From assembly GCF_026745355.1 (NCBI RefSeq), contig NC_079205.1, forward strand, positions 51,631,916-51,695,915: a stretch of DNA of 64,000 nt, read 5' to 3'. Below are positions 23,448 to 33,800 of this stretch, piece after piece (the stretch's first letter is position 1; each line of letters opens with the position of its first letter). Below the pieces are notes generated by a model. It was given only the letters and a program-made list of their open reading frames with translations, made no database searches and was not told the DNA's origin. A program made the position numbers and the translations under genes. Source of the DNA: Beta vulgaris subsp. vulgaris. Its lineage: Eukaryota > Streptophyta > Magnoliopsida > Caryophyllales > Amaranthaceae.

Positions 23448-24637
23448 TATGTATTTAAAGTAAATAATAAATAATACGTTATTGTTCATATAAATAAATA
23501 CAGGTTTATAAGTTGTAAAACTATACTATATATTGAGCTTATTTCGAAACATATTTCGAGCACTCTTCGATGGTAAAAAAAAATATAATATTGTGAATCA
23601 TAAATCGTCTTTACTTGATGTTAATAAAACCATCATTAATTACTCAAATCGCCTCAGAAAGTTGCGTTTACTTTATTAAGGATTTACTTGTCCCCTACTC
23701 TAATTTAACCCTCTATGCTAAACTACCTTTTTTTTTCTTACAAACCATGCCCAAACTCATTGTTACAGTAGAAAAAGGCAGACAAATTATTTGTCGTTAT
23801 ACTTTAATTTCTAGATTTGTTATTGTGATATATAAATTTTATATTTTTAAAGTTCAGTTAAATATTGCAACTAAGTCTGTTATTAAATAGCATCCCAATA
23901 ATTGGTATGACTAACAATAGCTAACACATTCCTAACATGAAAAATACACCGAATGATACTTTAAGAAAGTATAGGGTAAAAATTTAATAGATTCGGGACA
24001 GAAAGAATAGAGAAAAAAATATGAGTGTCGGCCACAACTTCAGCTTTAATTATTAGCACATAAACACTAACGCATATAGAATAGAAGATGGAAAGCAAAA
24101 AAGAAGATCATAATGATGGTATTATGAATAAATTAAATTAAATATAAAACTGACCTCTATTAATAATCGAAAATACTATTCAAGAGAAAAAATATATTCA
24201 TCAATCATGACCATATCAAGACTTATCAAACTTCCTTTTTTTAATGATCTGCAACCTCAAATAGTCTAGAAACTCGAACCTTGATTTTCCAATTAGTTTT
24301 AGTAGAATTAAGTTCATTGAGAAAAAAAAATAAGATCTCACCTGTAGATATATGAAAAATAAAACATAAATAATTATTTATGCAACAAATATTCTAGGAA
24401 TAAAATATTAGTCAATTGCATAATAACTCTGCAATATCGTTGACAAACTTTCATTTGATTCTTTATGTAACGTCATCATGGTATGCTATTGGTTCAAAAC
24501 TATATGTTTGTATTTTTTATCTTTATATAACTCAATTTTTAAGAGTATGATTTTGAAAAGCATAATTTCTATTGTTATATATAATACATTATCTTTATAG
24601 TTAATTTTATATGTATTTAAAATAAATAATAAATAAT

Positions 24638-25970
24638 TGGGAAAAATTGTCATTAATAAGCCAACCTTTGGCCCGTCCGCTAGAAATAAGTCATCTCTTT
24701 GATTATTCCTGAATAAGTCTAAATTTGATACCAATTTATTTTTAACAAGTCAAAACCGGTTACAACTTTTTGTTCACCTTTTTAACAGGTTAAAATGACA
24801 CGTGTCTTTCATTGGATGCTTTTAAATATTAGCTTTTATTAAAATAAAATAAAATAAAAATTCTTCCCTCCTTCTCCTTCCTATCCCCACCCTGACCTTC
24901 TTGGTATTTTCGACCACCCTACCGCCAGCCCCAGGAAAATACTAACCCAGCCCCAAAAGCCACCCCTCCCCTCCTCGAAACCACACCTCGCTCGAAAAAA
25001 ACTACCTTTGCCCTCCCCGAAACCATAACCCAGCCGAGAAAACCACTTTTACACCTTGAAATTTCAATTTTTTTTTTTTGTAATGCATTGTTTCCACATT
25101 AAATCCGATAGCTAAAACAACCCAAAAAACAATCACCACAATTTCAATCAAACCCTCTGATCATAAAACTCATAAAACAAAGAACAATCATCCTAAAGCA
25201 TAAATCACACAAAGTTACCCTGATCATATTAAAATCAACAAGATTGAAAATCAACAACTACCATATCAAATTGCAATATTATAACATGGTTTATAATCAA
25301 AATTGCAATCCAGAAAAAAGAATGTGCAAAGAATAGTATATTTGCCGAAATTATCAAGGCCGAGAACAAGAGACGAGTGAAAAAAATTCCCATTTTTAAT
25401 CTGGGATTCAGAGCATTAGATTGGAATAGATCAAAATGATGTAAGACTTATGGAGTTGTAGAAAATAATTCCTTTTTGCAACTTGTCATTCTCTGAAAAA
25501 GGACGAAGTGCGTGGGCATTAGTTCATTAAAGATAAAAAGGGAGAAGAGGCTCGGGATGGGGTGATTGTTGCAAGGAAGAAGAAGATGGGTGGGGGTGGT
25601 TGCTGCGTTGAAGAAGGAGAAGGGAAAGGCGGAGATATGGTGGTATGCGGTGGTTGTACGTGGAGCTGATCTGCTGATAGAGTGATAGGGTGGCAGTAGG
25701 GTGGTTCGGTGGCTGACAGGAGAGAAAAAATAAGGAGGTCTAGTTTGGGTTGGGGATTGGGGGTTGAGATGGAGAATCAAGAAGATGACTTCTTTAGAAC
25801 ATAAAGTCAGAAAGAAGGGGAATTAGAAGGGGTTTACAGGTTCAATAGGTAAGGGGTAAAAAACTTGTTAAAATTTTAAGTGACATCAAGTTTGACTTAT
25901 TCCAAGATAATCAATTAGTTTACTTATTGTAAGCGGATCGTGCAAAGGTTGACTTATTGTTAACAATTTT
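24638..25970. mobile_element. Non-autonomous MULE-type element with long inverted ends
   Basis: This 1.33-kb insertion is absent from block A (empty site about 17316). Its ends form diverged inverted repeats of about 85 bp (AATTGTCATTAATAAGCCAA on the left; AATTGTTAACAATAAGTCAA inverted on the right). The terminus GGGAAAAATTG matches the element at 26523. No 9-bp duplication is visible at the junctions, so an end may be trimmed. The inside is C-rich on the left and G-rich on the right (25450-25780), with no recognisable gene. Confidence 0.7.
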
Positions 25971-26522
25971 ATGTTATTGTATGTTCATCTAAATAAATAT
26001 ATTTTTATAAGTTGTAAAATTATATTGTTTATGAAACTTATTTCGAGACATATTTCAAACATTCTCGATGGTAAAAAAAATATAATATTCTGAATTATGT
26101 AGCAAAAGCTATATTCAATTTACATAGTTGAATAATTTAGGTTGTTTATTCAAAATCAGAGAATCTTCACTTTTAAAGACACCTTATATGTAATTATATC
26201 TATGTTAAACACTATTTTTTCTTAAAATAAAAATTAAAAAGAATGGCATGTCATGCTTAGGTGGAGCTCTCTATAATATTTCAAGGTTGTTTTTGTAAAA
26301 TCATACTCTAATTTTTTTTTATCATATCACTATAGATTTTGATTTTTGTTGTAAAAACAAAATTTCCTTAATGTTTTTTGTACGTTGGAATAAAAAAACT
26401 AAATTGTTTTGGTTCAGTTAGTAAGGATGGTGTTTGGATTCTAGAGTTCTAAAAGAACTATATAATGTAGAGTTTGAGCAATATCAACATTGAATAAAAA
26501 AATCAATAGTTCGTATATTATC

Positions 26523-27823
26523 TTGGAAAAATTGACAAAAATAAGCCAACATTTGGCCGATCTTCCGGAAATAAGGCAAGCTTTTGAAAATCCAGATATA
26601 ATACAACATTTGCATCATTTTAGCCAAATTTGGGTCATTGATTTTAGTTTACCTGATAACACAGGTTGTAACAAGTTATTTGTGATTAATTTAACTAATT
26701 ATGGTTAATTTCAATTTAATGTTTTAATTAAACTAATTTTAGTTTCTGTCTCCTCCCTAACTCTCCCTCTTCCTATTTCCCTTTACCAGAACCCAGCACC
26801 ACCACCACCAGTCACAGATGTCTACACGCACCTACGTCCACCACCGCCGACACCAGCGCAACGGCGTTCAATAACCTCTACCACCACCGCAACCATCACC
26901 CCCTCTTATTGCTCTTCCCATGACCACAACAATTAAACCAACACCACCATAACTAAATCCCACAAACAACCCCACAACCACCGTGACCAACCTCACAACA
27001 ACCGTAGCCAACCCCCACCCCACCAAACTAAACACCACCACCGTCCCAAACCTACCCACAAACCTAGCCGCGCCACCACACTAAACCCAGCGCACCATAG
27101 TTAACCCAGACAAACCACCAACTCGAACCCACCACTGCTACTAACTCAAACCCACCACTGCTACTAACTCAAACCCACCACTACTACTAACCCGTACCCA
27201 ATCCCAACGCACCACCATCAGACCTGACCACCACCTTGCCTCGAACAACTGCAATTAACCAATTTCAAACCCCAACCCCGAAACCCAGAACCCCACCGTG
27301 AAACCCAAATCGACCAACACTAACTTCGAAACAACCCCCACCACAAAACCACCCAAAAACCCGCCATGAAACCACCGAAAACCCACCGTGACACCCCTAT
27401 CCCACACCAAACACCACCACCCAAAATCACCACAGCTAAATTTCGAAGGAGAGAAAGCAAAAGAGATTAAAGGTTGAGTGAGAAAGAAGAGACTCAGAGG
27501 TTATGGCGATGGAGGTCCGGTGGATGGAGGCTGACTCGTTGATTTCGGTCGGTGGAGTTAGGTGATGGTAGATGTTGGTGATTTGATGAGAAAGAGGGAT
27601 GTGGATTTCAGAAAGAGAGGGAAGAGAGAGAGAAAAGTTACGAAAAAATAAAGAGAAAAATAAAGAAATAAAACAAATAAGTTACCTGTACAACCAGTAA
27701 AAAGTCATCTGACCCAAATTTGGCTAAAATGATGCAAACGTTGTATTATATCCGGATTTTCAAAAGCTTGCCTTATTTCCGGAAGATCCGTCAAACGTTG
27801 GCTTATTTTTGTCAATTTTTTCC
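26523..27823. mobile_element. Non-autonomous MULE-type element with TATTATC duplication
   Basis: This 1.3-kb insertion is absent from block A (empty site about 17865). The ends are inverted repeats of about 115 bp with few mismatches (AATTGACAAAAATAAGCCAA onwards). TATTATC is duplicated at 26516-26522 and 27824-27830. The inside (26780-27420) is rich in CCACCACC and holds three copies of a 24-bp unit (27120-27190). It could be captured genic sequence, but no open frame supports that. Confidence 0.75.
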
Positions 27824-27999
27824 TATTATCTTTCCAAAATCCATTCTATTTTTCTCATCAAAATCCACCCTCTTATTTTTCCCCCTTTTACTAGTACACG
27901 CTCTTGATTTTAAAATGTATGGTTCATATACAACTCTACCTTGTAGAATTTTATTAAATCTCTAGAAGATCCGCACTCATAAGACTGAGGTTTTGAAAG

Positions 28000-29040
28000 A
28001 TAATATGTTTAATCATGTAAGTTGAACTTATGATAAAATGCTATAATTACATACAATACACTATAGTTATAACTATTAGTATATTTATTTAAAAGATATA
28101 CTAAATAATACCTTATCATTCATCTAGTTAAATATATTTTTATGAGTTGTAAAACTATATTGTAAATTCTGAATTATATTTCAAGCACTATTAAATGGTC
28201 CAAAATTATAATGTTTTGAGTTAGGTAGAAAAAATTATATTCAATTTATATAATACAATAATTTAGGTTATTTATTGAAAACGAAACTCTAATTTCTCGT
28301 TATCCGCAACTCCTTTTATGTATTTAAATATATGTAGGACTCTATTTTTTAACATATTTTAAAAAAATAATGACATGACAATCCTAGGTGGCACTCTCTA
28401 TTTCATACGTTGTAGAACTATATTGTAAATGGATCTTATTTCGGAGCATATTTCGAGCACGATCCAATGGAACAAAAATTATAATGTTCCAAATTACGTA
28501 GCAAAAGTTATACACAATTTACATAATATAATAACATAGGTTGTTCATGCAAAATTAAACTCTAATTTTAGCTTATCTAGAACTCCATATATATTTAAAT
28601 CTATGTAAAACTCTATTTTTGTAAAATAGTTCTCGTTATCCAAAACTCCTTTTATGTATTGAAATATATGTAGGACTCTCTTTTTTAAAATATTTAAAAT
28701 ATAAATTAATGACATGACAATCCTAGGTGGCACTTTCTATTTAAGTTGTAGAACTATATGTAAATGGATCTTATTTCCGAACATATTTCGAGCATGATCC
28801 AATGGAACAAAAATTATAATATTTCAAATTACTTAGCAAAAGTTCTACACGGTTTACATAATATATAATAATTTAGGTTGTTCATACAAAATCAAACTCT
28901 AATTTTAACTTATCTAAATTCCTTGTTTGTATTTAAATCTATGTACAACTCTACAATCCTAATTAAAATAAAATTTGATGATATGACAATCCTAATTAAA
29001 ATAGAATTTGATGATATGACAATCCTAATTAGTGTGCTAT
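28000..29040. repeat. Diverged tandem repeat array, block B
   Basis: This is the counterpart of 18060-19070. It repeats the GTTGTAGAACTATAT-type unit about every 260-340 bp, then the 33-bp direct repeat (ACAATCCTAATTAAAAT) at 28960-29035. Confidence 0.7.
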
Positions 29041-29086
29041 ATGGGATCGAACTCTTGAAGAACTTCTTATGCTCTCGAAAAGTTCC

Positions 29087-29107
29087 CATATATATATATA
29101 CACATAT
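29087..29107 (+). promoter_or_regulatory. Candidate TATA box of F-box copy B
   Basis: CCATATATATATATACACATA lies about 95-110 bp before the ATG at 29199 and is conserved in position with copy A. Confidence 0.45.
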
Positions 29108-29198
29108 ACTGCGGTTAGCTGGTTACAATTCCTCGATTAACATTCTTTTAACATCCTCGCTGAGAGCAAAGCAAAAGTTACCGTTGATCAATCGAGAG

Positions 29199-30503
29199 AT
29201 GACGATCCACAGCGAGAATTTACCTGAACTTCCTGCCGAAACTAACAGCGAGAATTTACCTGAACTTCCCGCCGATATTTGGGACAAAATCATGTTTGAT
29301 CACTCAATAAGTATACGAGAACTCGTACGTTTTAGTGCAATCCAAAGTATATGCAAATCTATTGCAAAGACCTTCATTCCTCAACAAGTCCCTTGGTTGA
29401 TTTTGAATCCTCGAGATAGAAATTTCGCCAATGATGATATATTGTATTGCTTTAATCTGTTGGATTCTCGAGTCCACGAGTTCGAATTTCCTCAAACTGT
29501 GGAGAAAAACTGTGTTGTTTCAGGGTTAAAGAGCAAACTATTTGGTGCTATGGATGGATGGGTAATATCAAGAACCTGGATTTTTAATCCCTTTACAAAA
29601 GAATTTGCTGTACTACCAAAAATTTTAAAGCCAGACTCTACAAGAACAGTAATAACTCACAGGAGGATCCTTAATGCTACTTTGCTTAGAGTTGCAAATG
29701 CAAAAGGTTTAAGTGGGTTATGTGTGTTCGCTTACCATACGGGAATCCTAAAGCCAGCTTTGTGGACTCCTAATACTAATAATAGTGATGATAATAGTGA
29801 TGATGGTACCTCATGGACTTTCCCTATAAGTAAGCCTATTGTTGATCTTCACACAAGTGATGCCATAGTTTATAAGGGAGGTGTTTATGAATTAATATAT
29901 GGTAATGCAAAGAGATATAATTTGGACCTAGATCATGGTACATCAAAGTATATAAACATTATATATAGCTGTTCTTCTCATGTAATGGCAATGTATACGC
30001 TAAGCTACTTGGTTGAATTAGAAGGTGATCTACTAGTGGTTTTATTGCATGATTCAGATCACTCGGTTCGAATCTTTAAGTTGGATCTTGATCAAGTGAA
30101 CTGGGGTACTGAGTGGAATGGGATTCTGAAAGGTGAGCTTCACATCGATTTCGAAAATAATATTCAAAATATCAAGAATTATGCTATGTTTCTTGGTAAC
30201 TATTGTTCCAAGTCATTGCTTGTTACAAACTTTATGTCTAGATTCATAAGGAGGAACTGCATTTATTTCTTACTATATGGTGAAGTACCATCTGCTCCTG
30301 GAAACATTGGAGTGTTTTCACTCGAAGACGGAAGTGTGGAGCCATTGCTTTCAGCTGAGGTTACTGATAAGTTCGGCATTTCATATCCTTCGCAATGGTT
30401 GATGAACATGTTTTGTGAGGATACGTTAGCACCTGGATCATGTGACGTACATATAGAGCAGTTGGATGTGATGAGATTGGTGCAAAGTGTTCATACAATA
30501 TAA
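29199..30503 (+). CDS. F-box/DUF295-like protein, copy B (intact)
   Basis: A single-exon frame of 434 aa. I chose MTIHSENLPEL as start because it follows a TATA-like element, is shared with copy A, and is where gene-like codon use begins; the frame is open 107 codons further upstream but that part lies in AT-rich repeats and is broken in copy A. A 12-residue repeat (SENLPELPAETN, then SENLPELPADIW) leads into the F-box (residues about 22-65). The remainder resembles DUF295/KIB-type beta-propeller proteins, with KPIVDLHTSDAIVYKGGVYE and SYLVELEGDLLVVLL. It is expected to dock on a SKP1-like adaptor and present an unknown substrate for ubiquitination. It differs from copy A by few residues (for example Q for R, R for K) plus the frame-restoring base. 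It converges on the kinesin gene, 335 bp away. Confidence 0.85.
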   Translation: MTIHSENLPELPAETNSENLPELPADIWDKIMFDHSISIRELVRFSAIQSICKSIAKTFIPQQVPWLILNPRDRNFANDDILYCFNLLDSRVHEFEFPQTVEKNCVVSGLKSKLFGAMDGWVISRTWIFNPFTKEFAVLPKILKPDSTRTVITHRRILNATLLRVANAKGLSGLCVFAYHTGILKPALWTPNTNNSDDNSDDGTSWTFPISKPIVDLHTSDAIVYKGGVYELIYGNAKRYNLDLDHGTSKYINIIYSCSSHVMAMYTLSYLVELEGDLLVVLLHDSDHSVRIFKLDLDQVNWGTEWNGILKGELHIDFENNIQNIKNYAMFLGNYCSKSLLVTNFMSRFIRRNCIYFLLYGEVPSAPGNIGVFSLEDGSVEPLLSAEVTDKFGISYPSQWLMNMFCEDTLAPGSCDVHIEQLDVMRLVQSVHTI

Positions 30504-30838
30504 TATCTTAATGATTGTAGTTTTATAGCTAAATTAGCTTACTGCCTTATTTTACTGTTTGGACGGAAAAGTCTTTTACCTTCATCTGTAATGCTTTTTA
30601 ACATGATATTGTCGTATAAGATAATCTCGGGAACAAATGTCACACAAAATTTTAAGTATATAGCACATTGAGTCTGATATTCATTTACAGTACAATGATA
30701 GCAGTATCAGGGAATGTGTTTACATGAGACTCTTCTAAATCCTCGTAAGTTTTGGTTTTCTTGGTGATTTAAAGTGAAAATTAGTACTTAATATACCTGT
30801 TCCAGAGACGAATTATAATCTTTATGTTGAAGAGCAAC

Positions 30839-33800
30839 TCACCAAAGACTGAGGAGGCTGAAGACATCTGACATTTTATCCCAAAAACTTCTATTTTCTG
30901 CAGCTGCAAGCTTGGTCTCAAGAACCTTGTTCTGCTTCTTAAGCTGTGAAGCGAATCACCCATTCAAAGATGCACAAAAAACAAACAAACATAACTCATT
31001 GAAATTAAGTGGGGTTGTGTTGGTAAGATGAAATTTAATTTCCTTCATATGATTTTGCAAATCGTTGAACAGTTGATACAGCCATAAAAAATAAAAAAAA
31101 TAAAAATAAAAAAACAGTAGAGGTGGCAATGTAACCTGTTTACGTTTTCAGTGTTCCGTGTCATTCATGTCATCCTTTAGAAATAGATCTCTTGAAGAAA
31201 GAGTGATTGCTATTGTTTCATTGCTCGGTATAGGGGACTTTTGTCCTCAGTTATGTATCAAAATGCCAGGGAACTTTCTAAAGAGCAGCAAGTTGTGATT
31301 GCAGCAAAAGATTGCTGTTTCTAGAGATCTTGTGTTTGTTAAGCTCTTTGTAGCTAGTCTATTATCTCTGTTTAATAACCAATGCTCAGACATCAAAAAT
31401 GTATGTAGGTGGGTGATCTAAGTAGTGGTAAAGGCTGACATCTTGGGGTTTTCCTCACTCACATCTATAAGTACCTACTCTGCCTAAGCTAAGTGTAGGG
31501 CAGAATTTAGGATTAGACTCTTACCTATGCAGCAGAAAAGCAGTTAATTGACTCTTAATTATTTAGGCCCAAAATTTTCAATGTCATTGGTTAGTTGGAA
31601 CTATATTTGTGTCGTATTTGATTGTAGATAAATAAGAATTCTATACACTGATAAATTACTTACATTTACATATCTATTATCAATTTTAATTGGGTCAAAA
31701 ATGCTCCCTAGAGACTATTTGTATGAATGTGTGATTTACTACTTGCTACTAGTTCTTCTTGGATGTGAGAGAAGACTGTCCATATTTAAGATCTTTGTGA
31801 AGCCAAAATCTAGACTAATGGCAGACTTTAGTACAGCTGGTGCTCTTGAGATATTGTCAGAGAGGGAGATTGTCAGATTTCGTCAGGTGGTTTAGGAGGC
31901 TATCAGAACACCTCATCAATGCTTCATTTTATGGTTCTCTGCTTTGATATAAGCACATTCTGTAAGTCAGCAAAAGTTGCTTTCTGTCACAGTATTAGTG
32001 CTTATTCTTTCTTTTAATATCAGGTCAGACACTTGAATTTTAGCATTATCTGAACTGAATTGGTATTCGAGGAAGAACGTGAAACCTAAATAGCAGTTTT
32101 AACAAAGTGCACGAAAGAATATTTCAGTAGCAGAATAAATGAAAAAAATATTACGTACTTGACTTAAAAGATAGACTAGACAAAGTGCTTGACTGGGAAC
32201 TTTTGGGGGAATCCAATTTCAAGCTTGTGTTAGGATTACACAAAATTGGAGTGTGAGAAGATGTGGCTTATGTGGCTTCTTTAAATTGTATTTGCGGTCA
32301 AGTTCAGCTTACTAGAAAGAATTTTGGGTATAAGAAAGTTCAGTTCACTCGCAGTCAAATTCCAAAATAAAATGCGGGAACATAAGAAAAGAATAAGATA
32401 TTAGACATTATTACCTCATCAGCTGTGGAAGCAAGCTCTTTTAAAGCTTTCTGCAAGGATGAGATAATTTTTGATGTGACATTGTCATAATCCAATTTCA
32501 AGTCTTCAGTTGGAGCTGGGTAGAACATAATTCCCTCTAGTATTAGCAGCTCTTCAAGCAACTCCACTTCCTCAGTACCAATTCTGTCTTTCAGCTAACA
32601 AGAAGTAACATATTCCTCAGCAAAACATAGTTGAACATTTACAAGCAAATATAGTAAAGAAACGAGTAAGCTTACCTTGTCCAAGATTCTCTCGCATTCC
32701 AAATCTTTCTTCTGAATAGTAGATTCTTGTGTCCTGCTGATTTTATCTTCAGATAGGATTACAGAAGGTGCTGCTTTTATGTGTTGTGCCCTGATACAAT
32801 TGGAGGACAAAAGGTAGCAAATCTTTATGAGGAAATTCTTTTTAATATTTGCAATGTATAAGAAAAATAACTTCAAAGAAAATGCACACTTCTAGTTTAC
32901 AAGGTGGATGTTATCTCTCTCCAAATACAAATATCACATTCAAGAAAATTATATGAGAACAATTAAAACAATAACGTTAGAACAAATAGTTGAATTAACA
33001 CTGTGACTGATATGGAGAACAGTGACTTCACTGATTTCTATGCTGATAACCTACAGGCATTAGATTCATACTCAAGAGAGGCTCTCACTCATATGTTTTA
33101 GTAGCTCAATCCATGCCTTTCAAGTATTATTTGAATGTATCTGTATTACAAAAGTGAAGAGTGGGAGATCTCATTACTGATTTGTGTGTGATCGGTTTAT
33201 TTATTGCTAACAAATGAGTGAACAAAAGAAACAATCATCTAGACTTTAGAATTCATAAAGATACGACTGTCCTATTGTGTAGAGTAGCAACCTTGCACCA
33301 AAGCGAAGGGTGGATAGAGTCTCAGATGCATTTGAAGGGCTTGGCGAACAACAACATAGCAATGCCATTCGGCAGCTACCTCCCTGCAATATGAAACATG
33401 AAACATAAAGAATGATAACATTTGACAATTGACGTACACCAAGATAGAGGACGAAAATCTAACCAATGCATCTTGTAGTATTCGAGTAAGCTTAGAATCA
33501 CGATAAGGAATGTGGGTTAACTTGTTCTGTGGGCTACATGTTAATGCATTCACAACATTCCCCAGGGCAGAAAGGGATTTATTAATAGTCTTGGCCTCGT
33601 CCAGAAGTCGTCCTTCTGCTCCAGTTTTTCCCACTTTCTCAGAGCCAGCCAAGTCCACAAGCATCAGTTTCCCTGTTTTAGTTCTGTAAACTGATCTCAG
33701 ATCTGCAATCTATGCTAGCATTGAAATTGAACAATAGGATCAAAACAGTACCTCTTATCAACAGGAGTTTCCTGTTGAACTGTAAATGTGTAGACGCAGT

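Larger units (their letters stand above)
21198..30825. repeat. Segmental duplication, block B
   Basis: This is the second copy of block A in the same orientation. It begins part-way through the Copia pol relic and ends 12 bp before the stop codon of the convergent kinesin gene. Relative to A it has lost about 2.2 kb (junction near 23602) and gained a Tourist MITE (23149) and two MULE-type elements (24638 and 26523). Confidence 0.9.

Noticed and set aside
25448..25780. 110-aa minus-strand frame rich in Pro, Thr and Ser
   Set aside because: It falls inside a non-autonomous MULE interior and is biased by G-rich sequence; there is no family motif.
28878..29198. 107-codon N-terminal extension of F-box copy B
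   Set aside because: It lies in AT-rich repeats upstream of a TATA-like element, is interrupted in copy A, and does not resemble any F-box protein N-terminus.
31701..31895. 64-aa plus-strand frame inside the kinesin intron
   Set aside because: It is intronic on the opposite strand, short, and has no recognised domain.
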